From Ricordea florida (Eukaryota > Cnidaria > Anthozoa > Corallimorpharia > Ricordeidae): a DNA stretch of 64,000 nt. Positions within the stretch are counted from its first letter, which is position 1; each line of letters opens with the position of its first letter. Below the pieces are notes generated by a model. It made no database searches. It was not told the origin of the DNA and saw nothing but the letters and a program-made list of their open reading frames with translations. Below, one piece after another: positions 41,899 to 50,334 of this stretch. The position numbers and the translations under genes were made by a program. The stretch is taken from assembly GCA_949710005.1 (NCBI GenBank), contig OX453276.1:11160699-11224698 (forward strand), read 5' to 3'.

Positions 41899-42879
41899 AT
41901 GGCAGAAGGAGGATATTTACCAGAAGATTTTGATCCAACTGAACTAAATGAAACAAAAGATGATGATGATGATAATGATATTGATGAACAAAATATGGAA
42001 TTGGATACAATATCATCAACCAATCGTTTAATTAACCAAGATGATGAGCGGGAGGAGGAGGCAGAAACATCGTTTGGTGGTGTTAATGAAAATGATCCCC
42101 TTTTTAAAAAGATTAAAGAAAAAAAAGAAGCTGAAGATGATATAAAAATTGTATATCCAAAACCAAAATTTCAACATATTATAACATTTTTACAAAATGT
42201 TGGGAAAGGAATAAAATTACCAGCAATTAAATTACCAGGTAGAACTAATTCGGCTACATATGTTCTTAGAGGTGGTGAATTTAGAAATCTTAAAAGTGGA
42301 GCTAAACTTCGTGATGGCCAACTAAAAAATGCTTTAGGACCAAGAGCAGAAGATATTATTGAAGATAATGATCGTGAGGTTGAAAAGATAAAAGAATCAC
42401 AAAATAAAAAGAAGGAGGAGAAAAAATTCATTGAGGATAAACCATTGAAAACGCCAGAGGAAAGAGCAAGAATAGAGACTTTAGATAGAGAAATTGCTGA
42501 TGATGATAATGAAATAGCTGCCATGGATCGTGAGAGTGAACAAATCCGAGAAAGAATGTCATTAAGGGAACGAATTAAGTCAATCTTCAAAAAGTATGGT
42601 TTTACAGTATTTGCTGTTGTTAGCGCTGTTGGTGTTATAATTGGAGTTATAGTTTCTAATCTTTCTAAAGGGCTATCAACATTAGGTAAAGGTGTTGGTA
42701 ATGGGTTGAAAACTCTTGGTAAAAAACTCGGTGAAATATTACCAGGAATGGTTGGGGCAATAGTTAGCTTTCTATTCAAAACAGCTGGGCAGGTTATTGG
42801 ATTTTTAGGTGAAAATGCTTGGCTTTTGATAATGGCCGTGGTTTTGTATTTTGTTGAAAACATAAAGAAGAGAAAGTAA
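41899..42879 (+). CDS. Acidic coiled-coil protein with a multi-pass membrane C-terminus
   Basis: 326 aa in three parts: a disordered Asp/Glu-rich N-terminus (1-70); a basic middle with a charged coiled coil (about 155-230: ERARIETLDREIADDDNEIA); and a C-terminus with three hydrophobic segments (YGFTVFAVVSAVGVIIGVIV near 238-257; MVGAIVSFLFKTAGQVIGFL near 283-302; AWLLIMAVVLYFVENI near 305-322) joined by a Gly/Lys-rich loop (GKGVGNGLKTLGKKLG). This suits a membrane-perturbing or membrane-scaffolding virion protein. The function is not known. Confidence 0.78.
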   Translation: MAEGGYLPEDFDPTELNETKDDDDDNDIDEQNMELDTISSTNRLINQDDEREEEAETSFGGVNENDPLFKKIKEKKEAEDDIKIVYPKPKFQHIITFLQNVGKGIKLPAIKLPGRTNSATYVLRGGEFRNLKSGAKLRDGQLKNALGPRAEDIIEDNDREVEKIKESQNKKKEEKKFIEDKPLKTPEERARIETLDREIADDDNEIAAMDRESEQIRERMSLRERIKSIFKKYGFTVFAVVSAVGVIIGVIVSNLSKGLSTLGKGVGNGLKTLGKKLGEILPGMVGAIVSFLFKTAGQVIGFLGENAWLLIMAVVLYFVENIKKRK

Positions 42880-42885
42880 CAAATT

Positions 42886-42891
42886 TAAAGA
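42886..42891 (+). promoter_or_regulatory. TAAAGA box
   Basis: AATTTAAAGATATCATACC lies 33 bases before the ATG at 42919. Only a weak TAC/GTA inverted repeat follows. Confidence 0.55.
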
Positions 42892-42918
42892 TATCATACC
42901 GTTCAGTAAAAATACAAT

Positions 42919-43515
42919 ATGGATGAATACAATAGAATTTACCCTGGATTGCCTAATAATCCAGATCCTATTAATTTCAGACTGCAAAAATCAAGTGAAG
43001 TATTACAAAATCTTGAAAGAGAAATTAAACATTACGAAGAAGTAAGAAAAAAATATAATAGAGCTAGAGGAATATTTACAAAAATAAGTGTTTGCGGCGG
43101 TATGATTTCAGTTATTCTATCTGCAAGCGGTTTAGGAACTTCTCTTACTGGTTTTGGTGCTGTTGTTGGTGTGCCTTTGGGTGTTGTAGGTGGAGTTTTT
43201 GGAGGATTATCGGTTGGATTTGGTATTGCTGCTAAAAAACTTTCTCATAAAGTTAGCAAACATGAACAAACCACTGCAATTGCAAAGTCAAAATTAAACA
43301 CTATTAACGACTTGGTTTCAAAGGCATTGAAAGATAATGTTATATCTGATCAAGAATTTTCTATAATTTTAGCAGAGTTGGAAAAGTTTCAAAAACTAAA
43401 ACAAGAAGTTCGCCAAAAATTTAGGAGAGATACAGAAAAAAACTTAAACATGTCGCAGATAAGAAGAGAAGTTCGATCAGAGCTATTAAAAGAGTTAACC
43501 ACTCCCGCACATTGA
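42919..43515 (+). CDS. Coiled-coil / glycine-rich membrane-segment protein
   Basis: 198 aa. A helical N-terminus (QKSSEVLQNLEREIKHYEEV) leads to a Gly/Val-rich hydrophobic region (about 58-105: GGMISVILSASGLGTSLTGF, VVGVPLGVVGGVFGGL) and then a long helical C-terminus (SKLNTINDLVSKALKDNVIS; EFSIILAELEKFQKLKQEVR). The hydrophobic hairpin between coiled coils recalls membrane-active or minor virion proteins. No family assigned. It is transcribed from its own box. Confidence 0.78.
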   Translation: MDEYNRIYPGLPNNPDPINFRLQKSSEVLQNLEREIKHYEEVRKKYNRARGIFTKISVCGGMISVILSASGLGTSLTGFGAVVGVPLGVVGGVFGGLSVGFGIAAKKLSHKVSKHEQTTAIAKSKLNTINDLVSKALKDNVISDQEFSIILAELEKFQKLKQEVRQKFRRDTEKNLNMSQIRREVRSELLKELTTPAH

Positions 43516-43609
43516 AAATATCATACGAGAGAACTGATGTGGGCTGTAATTGTTTTGCAGGTATTAGAAAAGAAATTAATTGATAGCAATTTACATCTTA
43601 TTCTTAATC

Positions 43610-43627
43610 TAAAGACCAGATTATCTG
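43610..43627 (+). promoter_or_regulatory. TAAAGA box with mini-hairpin
   Basis: TAAAGA (43610-43615), then CAGA-TTA-TCTG (43617-43627), 34 bases before the ATG at 43644. Confidence 0.6.
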
Positions 43628-43643
43628 AAACACAAAGAATAAG

Positions 43644-45257
43644 ATGTTATTAGATGATTTCAAAACCCGGTATCCAAAGGTTAACCTTGATAAATTTACA
43701 TTTGTGAATGATTCATATGGAGGATATATTAAGTGGAAAGTTAATGAGACAACAATCATGTCTAATGATGATCCTACTGGGAAAACATGGACTGAAAATC
43801 TTTCTAATAATTTGAAAACATTATTATGGCAAGATTTAGGACTGGGCGAAGCTAAGCTTGGCTCATTTCCAAAGAGTTTATCATTTACAAATCAATCTTA
43901 CCCAATACCAGGAGTTAAATTCGATGACATGGCTCCCGATGTAACAAAAATGCTAAACTTTTTAGATATATATGTTTCAGATACAAAGAAATTCACTGCC
44001 CCCATGAGAAACATATTTAAATCCCAAGTTATATCACTTTATAGCGGTAAAGAGAGTAGAGCTTGGTTGAATAAACCCAATATTAATCATTGGCCACAAC
44101 AACTAAATATGGCTGTATGGTGTGCAACATCTGGATGCGGAGTTAGCTTAATTGAAAGTTTAAATTACCCTAAAGTTATTAGTAGTTTTATAAAGTTTCA
44201 TGCATATTTCACAATAAGGAGGATATTATATGAAATGGGATTACCATTGCCTGGCGAACAAACTTTTTCTGTGAAAAATAACCCATACAACAAATTGGCA
44301 TATAATCGATTGTGTGCAGAATTTGGACTTAGTAATAATCAAGACTTTAAGGGATTAAATAAACCTTTAGCTGATTTTAGATTTAAGGGAGGAACAAACG
44401 GTGGATTAGGAGATGTTTACATTAATTATGGAAAAGGATACGTGCCGCCTGGAAGCGTTCATGGGCAGGGAGGGGGAGATCAAAATGTTAGAATTATAAG
44501 AAATTATGATCCTGAAGCTAATATATGGCCGAGCGATTCAGCAAAATTTTCAGATGATGGAGGGAAGAAAATAGATGGTAATTTAATCTCATTGCTTCGA
44601 AATATTGAATTTGAGGATTTCAAATATGCTTGGTTTATACCAGAAAGTGGTCACGGAATAACAAAAGCTGGTTTGGGGAGATTGAATCGATCTGCAGAAG
44701 CTTTTGTTTACTGTATATTAGGTGCACAAGTCAACACTAGAAACTCGATTTACGGCAATGGCGGAGGAGCGATTGAGACACAACAAGAATTCTTAGCTTT
44801 ATTTGAAAGTAGTGTGATTGAGAATGACATTTCGAATTCTGTTAAAAATTATCAATTAGCTGTACAAGAAGCGAAATTACGGCTTGATTTAGCTGTTGCT
44901 CCTGGTGTGTGGTTGATGCCAAGTAATATGATCATAAATACTGAGAGCGTGGTTGGATATAATAACAAACTTATGAAAGCGACTAATGATATGAAATTTG
45001 GGGTGAATAATTCCCTAAACATGGAATCAAAACCGGTTGGAATAAGTCATAACTTAGGATCTTCAAAGTTAAAGTTACCTCATTCAATAGTTGTGACAAA
45101 TACGAAACCAAAAATCTCCCCAACGCAAAATGAAAAGTCATCCAAAGGTCAGGACGTGACTACGCAACATGAAACCAATCCACAAAGCGAGCATGAAGTG
45201 CGTATATTAACATTTATAATTATCGGCGGAGGGTTGGCGTGGTATCTATTTCGGTAG
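43644..45257 (+). CDS. Large tail-anchored virion-type protein of unknown function
   Basis: 537 aa, the largest gene of the rightward cluster. It has no N-terminal signal and a single C-terminal hydrophobic anchor (LTFIIIGGGLAWYLF). The body includes WLNKPNINHWPQQLNMAVWC, ATSGCGVSLIESL and a Gly-rich stretch (VPPGSVHGQGGGDQN); the region before the anchor is Ser/Thr/Lys/Pro-rich and probably flexible. A compact body on a flexible stalk with a terminal anchor would suit a surface or internal-membrane virion protein. I have no family match. The stop is followed by about 200 bp of non-coding sequence holding the next promoter. Confidence 0.78.
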   Translation: MLLDDFKTRYPKVNLDKFTFVNDSYGGYIKWKVNETTIMSNDDPTGKTWTENLSNNLKTLLWQDLGLGEAKLGSFPKSLSFTNQSYPIPGVKFDDMAPDVTKMLNFLDIYVSDTKKFTAPMRNIFKSQVISLYSGKESRAWLNKPNINHWPQQLNMAVWCATSGCGVSLIESLNYPKVISSFIKFHAYFTIRRILYEMGLPLPGEQTFSVKNNPYNKLAYNRLCAEFGLSNNQDFKGLNKPLADFRFKGGTNGGLGDVYINYGKGYVPPGSVHGQGGGDQNVRIIRNYDPEANIWPSDSAKFSDDGGKKIDGNLISLLRNIEFEDFKYAWFIPESGHGITKAGLGRLNRSAEAFVYCILGAQVNTRNSIYGNGGGAIETQQEFLALFESSVIENDISNSVKNYQLAVQEAKLRLDLAVAPGVWLMPSNMIINTESVVGYNNKLMKATNDMKFGVNNSLNMESKPVGISHNLGSSKLKLPHSIVVTNTKPKISPTQNEKSSKGQDVTTQHETNPQSEHEVRILTFIIIGGGLAWYLFR

Positions 45258-45458
45258 TTCATGACCATTTCACGTGGTTATCATTGTTTTTGGATTAGCG
45301 TTCACGTGTTGAACAATAGATTGCATACTTTTACGACATAGCAACAAGAAAAATGTAAAGTGGATTTGAAATCGAAAAGTAGATTTTATGTTTACTTCAA
45401 AAAGGTCGGTTTCTAACGTCGCTCAGGAATGTGATTACGTCAATGATGTAATCAGATC

Positions 45459-45476
45459 TAAAGACCAGCTTCGCTG
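45459..45476 (+). promoter_or_regulatory. TAAAGA box with mini-hairpin
   Basis: TAAAGA (45459-45464), then CAGC-TTC-GCTG (45466-45476), 27 bases before the ATG at 45486. The stem differs from the 43610 hairpin by a paired change, A-T to C-G. Confidence 0.6.
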
Positions 45477-45485
45477 AAAACAAAA

Positions 45486-46121
45486 ATGTTAAGCATTACC
45501 ATGTACGAGTCTGAAACAAGGATTTATTTAGATCCTCCGCTGAAAAATCTTCGGGAGATACAACTCCTTGATTGTAATATACAAACCAAAAGATTGATTA
45601 ATTTCAAGGAACAACAGATGTTTTTTAATGTTGATGAGAATCAGCCACTAATAATAATAAAACCAGGCACATATTCGTTGCATGATATTCAAAAGATCTT
45701 TCTTAATAATGCTGATAGGTTAGAGACAGAAATCTTTTCGACGGACTCTGATGACTATCTTTTTTCTAGTAAATTTAAAATAAAACTTGCGGGGGGGTTA
45801 CAAGTTGGTTTAGGCTTACCTGAAGTTATAAATCCTGGTAAATCATACCTCATAAATATGCGGATTAGGTGGCCGTTGAGACTTATGTGTAGTATAGTAG
45901 ACAATAAGTCGTCATATATGAATAACACTAAATATGGCGAACTTGTGAAACTCGCACCATCAAACCTACTTGCAAACATTCCCTCAAAGGATTATCCAAC
46001 AATTCCTGTTCGAAAATATGATAGCGTTATAAACTACTTTGATTTAACTATCTTAGACGTTGAATGGAAAAAACTTGATCCGATGGGTTCCCCCATAACT
46101 TTTAGTTTAAGATTTAGATAA
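45486..46121 (+). CDS. Candidate penton / minor capsid beta-rich protein
   Basis: 211 aa. Strand-rich sequence without a membrane segment: ETRIYLDPPLKNLREIQLLD, IIKPGTYSLHDIQKIF, MRIRWPLRLMCSIV, then IPVRKYDSVINYFDLTILDV ending GSPITFSLRFR. An N-terminal PL.n...i.l.....y start, a PG.Y.l.di block and a terminal NY..l.i.D...G.PI.F.L.. strand pair resemble minor capsid or penton-like proteins of adenovirus/Polinton relatives. This is a judgement from pattern and position only; a structure prediction would decide. Last gene of the rightward cluster, ending 63 bp before a convergent gene. Confidence 0.6.
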   Translation: MLSITMYESETRIYLDPPLKNLREIQLLDCNIQTKRLINFKEQQMFFNVDENQPLIIIKPGTYSLHDIQKIFLNNADRLETEIFSTDSDDYLFSSKFKIKLAGGLQVGLGLPEVINPGKSYLINMRIRWPLRLMCSIVDNKSSYMNNTKYGELVKLAPSNLLANIPSKDYPTIPVRKYDSVINYFDLTILDVEWKKLDPMGSPITFSLRFR

Positions 46122-46184
46122 ATTTTTGTTATGTAACCATTATTTAGGTTATATAACATAATTAGTAGTAAAGGAAATATAAGA

Positions 46185-46922
46185 TTATTCATCCGGTAAA
46201 GAATTATAAATTTCTTGCTCCTCAATATCATAACACCAATCCACAACTCTTTTTGGGTGCCATGCTGCTACCATTATTTCATCATGTAATGGTTTGTAAA
46301 ATTTCTTTTTATGTTTTATTTTAAAAGGATCTACATATAAAGTAACCTGTAATAAAGAAACAAAAAAATTTTTATCAAAGTTATTAATATCACATTCCTT
46401 ATCATGATAGGTTTTATCAACATATTCTCTACAACCTTCATATTCTTCATATTCAATGGAATTAATACTTTCTTCATAATCTCCATTAAATTTTTTTAAT
46501 ATCTCTTTTACAAACTTTCTTACGTTTATTCCATTTACACCAAAATTTTTATTGTTGGTAAATTTACCTCCAGCCGCTAGATCTTCATCCTCAAAAGAAT
46601 CATAAACAATATGAAAATAAATATGATCGCTTTTTTCATCATAAATATCAAACATACCAGCATCTGCATCGTAATGATAATCAATAAAACCGCGAATTTT
46701 TGTTAGTCTTTTTAACAAATCTTTATTAATTATAAACTCTATAAAATCACAAAAACAAAGTCTTTTTTTTTTATTGTAATAGGTTAAAGTAATATCTACT
46801 TCATAAATAAAACAACATAATTCCATTTTTTCGTTCTCTATAATTATTGGTTTAATATCAACATCATCATCATCATCATCAGAATTATAATTGTATTTAT
46901 CGAAAAAATCTATTTCTTCCAT
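46185..46922 (-). CDS. Hypothetical acidic protein with C-terminal HPKRVxxWC motif
   Basis: 245 aa. An Asp-run near the start (NYNSDDDDDDVDIKP) is followed by a hydrophobic/aromatic region and the C-terminal MVAAWHPKRVVDWCYDIEEQ. Proteins ending in an AWHPKR..dWC.D-type motif occur as short accessory proteins in large DNA viruses; the function is unknown. It is transcribed leftward, opposite to the structural cluster, from its own TAAAGA box, which may indicate separate timing. Confidence 0.7.
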   Translation of the reverse strand: MEEIDFFDKYNYNSDDDDDDVDIKPIIIENEKMELCCFIYEVDITLTYYNKKKRLCFCDFIEFIINKDLLKRLTKIRGFIDYHYDADAGMFDIYDEKSDHIYFHIVYDSFEDEDLAAGGKFTNNKNFGVNGINVRKFVKEILKKFNGDYEESINSIEYEEYEGCREYVDKTYHDKECDINNFDKNFFVSLLQVTLYVDPFKIKHKKKFYKPLHDEIMVAAWHPKRVVDWCYDIEEQEIYNSLPDE

Positions 46923-46943
46923 CTTTTAATAATTTAATTTTTA

Positions 46944-46949
46944 TCTTTA
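46944..46949 (-). promoter_or_regulatory. TAAAGA box, minus strand
   Basis: The minus strand reads CATTTAAAGATAAAAATTA, 27 bases before the ATG at 46922. The motif therefore serves genes in both orientations. Confidence 0.6.
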
Positions 46950-46958
46950 AATGATAAT

Positions 46959-47408
46959 TCATTTTTTTAATTTTTTTCGGCAATCTTTACAAGAAGCTTT
47001 TTGTTTGCCGTGTTCACATATTTGCGATCCCCCACACTCTTTACATTGTTGTTTTTGTTTACCATGTTCGCATATTTGTGATCCTCCGCATTCTTTGCAA
47101 TTATACTTAACTCTATCATGTTTGCATATTTGTGACCCTTTACACTTTTTGCAAAAATACTTAATTCTATCATGTTCACATATTTGTGATCCCCCGCATT
47201 CTTTACAAAAATATTTACGCTTTCCATGAACACAAATATATTTATCATTAATAATAACTTTTGAAATTATCTTAATACTCTCTTCATCTGTAAATTTTTC
47301 AATCTCTTTGATTAAATTTTTTTTATTCATTATATAAGAACCTTTAATTTTCAGATTTCTTGCAATATTTCTCAATTGCGGTACATATAATCTTTCCAAA
47401 TTCTCCAT
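46959..47408 (-). CDS. SAP-like motif plus Cys/His repeat protein
   Basis: 149 aa. The first 16 residues (MENLERLYVPQLRNIA) are identical to the polymerase start because they are encoded in the TIR. Then the sequences diverge. After a helical linker come five tandem 18-residue units of the type ICEHGKQKQQCKECGGSQ, each with a CxH...CxxC set able to bind zinc. The repeats probably form a nucleic-acid- or protein-binding array; similar C.H...C..C repeats occur in large DNA viruses and some protists, from memory. The gene ends in a Lys tail (DCRKKLKK). It shares the polymerase's leader and promoter-like box. Confidence 0.78.
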   Translation of the reverse strand: MENLERLYVPQLRNIARNLKIKGSYIMNKKNLIKEIEKFTDEESIKIISKVIINDKYICVHGKRKYFCKECGGSQICEHDRIKYFCKKCKGSQICKHDRVKYNCKECGGSQICEHGKQKQQCKECGGSQICEHGKQKASCKDCRKKLKK

Positions 47409-47426
47409 TTAATATTTCATTAATCA

Positions 47427-47436
47427 TCTTTTTAAA
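47427..47436 (-). promoter_or_regulatory. Promoter-like box, TIR copy
   Basis: TTTAAAAAGA on the minus strand, the mirror copy of the polymerase box, 28 bases before the ATG at 47408. Confidence 0.45.
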
Positions 47437-47477
47437 CCACATTTATTTATCATTTTTTTTTTTTTTATTTAATTCTA

Positions 47478-48020
47478 GCACAGGCTTGGCATCGGCTTGG
47501 CACAGGCTTGGTAACGGCTTAGTATCGGCTTGGCACAGGCTTGGTAACGGCTTAGTATCGGCTTGGCAAGGGCTTAGTATCGGCTTAGTATCGGCTTAGT
47601 ATCGGCTTGGCATCGGCTTTGCGTCGGCTTGGCACAGGCTTGGCATCGGCTTGGCACAGGCTTGGTAACGGCTTAGTATCGGCTTGGCAAGGGCTTAGTA
47701 TCGGCTTGGTAAGGGCTTAGTATCGGCTTAGTATCGGCTTAGTATCGGCTTGGCATCGGCTTTGCGTCGGCTTGGCACAGGCTTGGCATCGGCTTGGCAC
47801 AGGCTTGGTAACGGCTTAGTATCGGCTTGGCAAGGGCTTAGTATCGGCTTGGTAACGGCTTAGTATCGGCTTAGCACAGGCTTGGCATCGGCTTGGCATC
47901 GGCTTTGCGTCGGCTTGGCACAGGCTTGGCATCGGCTTGGCACAGGCTTGGTAACGGCTTAGTATCGGCTTGGCACAGGCTTGGCATCGGCTTGGCATCG
48001 GCTTTGCGCCGGCTTGGCAA
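47478..48020. repeat. Subterminal 11-bp tandem array, right (about 49 units)
   Basis: Inverse of the left array (GGCTTGGCATC-type units on the plus strand). It is about 27 units shorter. Frames reading LASAWHRLGNGLVSA-type peptides are artefacts of the repeat. Confidence 0.92.
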
Positions 48021-48192
48021 AATCTCTGGCAAATCTCAGACAAATCTCAGGCAAATCTCAGGCAAATTTCTGCATGTCCCACAAACCGCTTTTCACTACT
48101 TTGCAGCGGCTTTGGTAAATTTCTGATAAATTTTGCGCAGGATTTTTTTTCATTTAAGTGAACTGCGCTAGAACCGGCTTTTCCCTACTACT

Positions 48193-50110
48193 AAGTTTGT
48201 TTGCCTTAAACCAATTGGATAATTTATTAAGTTCGGAATTGAGTGAGGCTGCCAGGTAGACAGGATCATTATGGGACATAAATAAATTAGTATCATCAGC
48301 GAATAAAATCAGCTTGACGAGCGTCGATACGTTATTTAAATCATTAATATAGAGCAAGAAAAACAAGGGGCCCAAAATGGACCCCTTGAGAACATCAAAG
48401 CAGATAGTTTGAGGAGAGGAGCATTCACCGTTAAATTGAACGAATTGCAACCTGGTGGAGAGGTAGCTTCTAACCCAGTCCAGAGCCACGCCACGTATAC
48501 CATAGTGTTCGAGTTTGTCAAGCAGAATATTATGATCGACGGTATCAAAGGCCTTAGAAAGATCAAGGAAAACGCCAACGGCATGTTCGTTGCGATCAAG
48601 AGCAAGGGAGATTTTTTCATATTGGTCGATCAGTGCAAACGAAGTTGAATGATTTTTCTTGAAGCCAAATTGATTATCACATAGAATTTCTAGTTTACTT
48701 AAATAAGTATAAAAACGGTTATAAACAACCTTTTCAAGAAACTTAGAAAAGCTAGGGAGAATCGAGATCAGTCTATAGTTCGTAAACAGTGATCGATCAC
48801 CGGCTTTAAAGAGTGGTATCACGCGAGCAATCTTCATTTGGTCGGGAACAATGCCATGAGTGATAGATAAATTGATTATATGAGCTAAAGGATCGGCTAT
48901 AATTTGAATTGACTGTTTTATGATACAAATGGGAATTCTATCATGGCCAGCTGCCTTACCTGGTCGAAAAACATTGGAAATTTCTGATAGCTCATTTGGA
49001 GTCACTGGATCAAAAAACACCGACTGGTAAAAGTGACCAGAGAGAAAACTGTGGTGAGAGACAGACGAGTGAATTTCTTTGGCTAGATTAGGTCCGATAC
49101 TAGAAAAATAACTACAGAATCTACTAACGATGTCTATTGGATCCGTAATTTCTTGGTTGTCAACTTTAAAGATGGAATTGATTTTAAACGCTTTCTTTTT
49201 TGTCTTAATAATTTCGTTCAGAACTCTCCATGTAGCTTTGGCATTTGATTTAGAAGCATCGATTTTCTTTTCGTAATATATACGTTTAGCAATTCTTAAT
49301 GAGTGATTCAATTTGTTGAATTTCTCTTTTCTCAAGGGTTGCTGGAGATAGGTCTTCTTTCACAAATATATCGTCAGGTTTAATTCTTCGGGCACATTTC
49401 AGGATCGTTTCCCTTTCTTTCCAGTCACGAAGGCGACAAACAATGGTTCGAGGACGACTTGCAGAATTCTGGGCCGAAGCCGGCCCACTTTTACCCACGC
49501 GATACGCTCTCACAATGTCAGGAGCACTGGCGAGATTCAACTCGTCTTTCAAAACTTGCTTTACTTTAGCTTCAGTTTCTTCCCACGTTTCGTTATTCTC
49601 TTCGGGAATGCCATCGACTCTGACATTATTTCGCCTACTCTGATTTTCTAAATACTCCATTAGTTCTTCTTGATGGTCCAAGTCGTCTTGAATTTCTCAA
49701 TGGCGGAGTCCAGTTTTGTAATTTAAGTAATGTTGGTTTCAAGTCATCGATGTCCTTTTGCGAAAACTCAAGACTGTTTCACAGATCACCCGTTTTCTTT
49801 TCCGAACTAGCAATTCTTGCTTTTAACTCGCCTACGGAATGAGTTAAAGAGTCGAGGCGAGTGTTCACGTTAGTTACGATCGAGTCAAAGATGCTCTTGA
49901 TCATTCTTTCCTGCACTGTAACATCTCCAGTGTTCTTTGAATATTTACTTCAGCCGCCAAAGAACTAACTAAGGCTTTCGAATGACGTGTGTCGGGCATA
50001 TTTTGGACTAAAATTTTCGGTGATTTCGATCTTGGCCAAAGCAATCAAATCCTGCATCCGCACACTACTATTTCTAGAACGCATTTATCGTAGGAATGGA
50101 AAAGCGATCC
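48193..50110 (-). pseudogene. LINE remnant 2, ORF1-like and RT part, internally deleted
   Basis: From right to left: an L1-type ORF1 segment (ENQSRRNNVRVDGIPEENNE, RPRTIVCRLRDWKERETIL, DDIFVKEDLSPATLEKRE) runs directly into an RT linker (KFNKLNHSLRIAKRIYYEKK) near 49320, so the endonuclease is missing. The RT follows: FRPGKAAGHDRIPICIIKQS, LPSFSKFLEKVVYNRFYTYL, GVFLDLSKAFDTVDHNILLD, and LILFADDTNLF with the catalytic FADD. It is cut after NWFKANKL by the Polinton-like element and continues at 31925-30900. Upstream of 49681 the ORF1 N-terminus is degenerate. Confidence 0.82.
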
Positions 50111-50334
50111 AGTTGCGTTAATTAAATACCCTTCTCTTTCACTGGTATTAAGATTTTGGACTCGCTTCAATTAAAGGACAAAGGATCAGTGCAATCTTTC
50201 CTCACAATAAGTTGTTTTTAAAAGTGAAGCCCGAGCTAATTTGATCTGAACCTGATCTAAATATCATACAGAATTTTTTAGGTAGATGTCATAATCGCTA
50301 TTTCATCTCTCCCCTTGTCTTAATTAAGGATCTA

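Larger units (their letters stand above)
31931..48192. mobile_element. Endogenous Polinton/adintovirus-like dsDNA virus, near complete
   Basis: 16,262 bp bounded by long terminal inverted repeats that start AGTAGTAGGGAAAAGCCGGT. AAGTT lies immediately outside both ends (31926-31930, 48193-48197), a candidate 5-bp target duplication. The gene set is protein-primed-type PolB, D,D,E integrase, A32-like packaging ATPase, a candidate double-jelly-roll capsid protein and further structural-type genes. These define Polintons (Mavericks) and relatives. The element interrupts a LINE reverse transcriptase in the giant intron of the host gene. All but one large gene are intact and the two TIRs are nearly identical, so insertion is recent. 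No adenain-like maturation protease was recognised. Confidence 0.93.
47362..48192. repeat. Right terminal inverted repeat of the Polinton-like element
   Basis: About 831 bp and inverted relative to the left TIR, including the outermost AGTAGTAGGG, the 11-bp GAGATTTGCCT units, the 11-bp array (about 47478-48020), the AT-rich leader and the first codons of the minus-strand gene. The outer part of the array has the same unit order as the left TIR; the inner part differs by deletion or expansion. Confidence 0.92.

Noticed and set aside
42171..42863. 230-codon minus-strand frame inside the Polinton-like element
   Set aside because: It is antisense to the 326-aa gene; its Ser/Leu/Ile-rich composition follows from the opposite strand and it has no promoter box.
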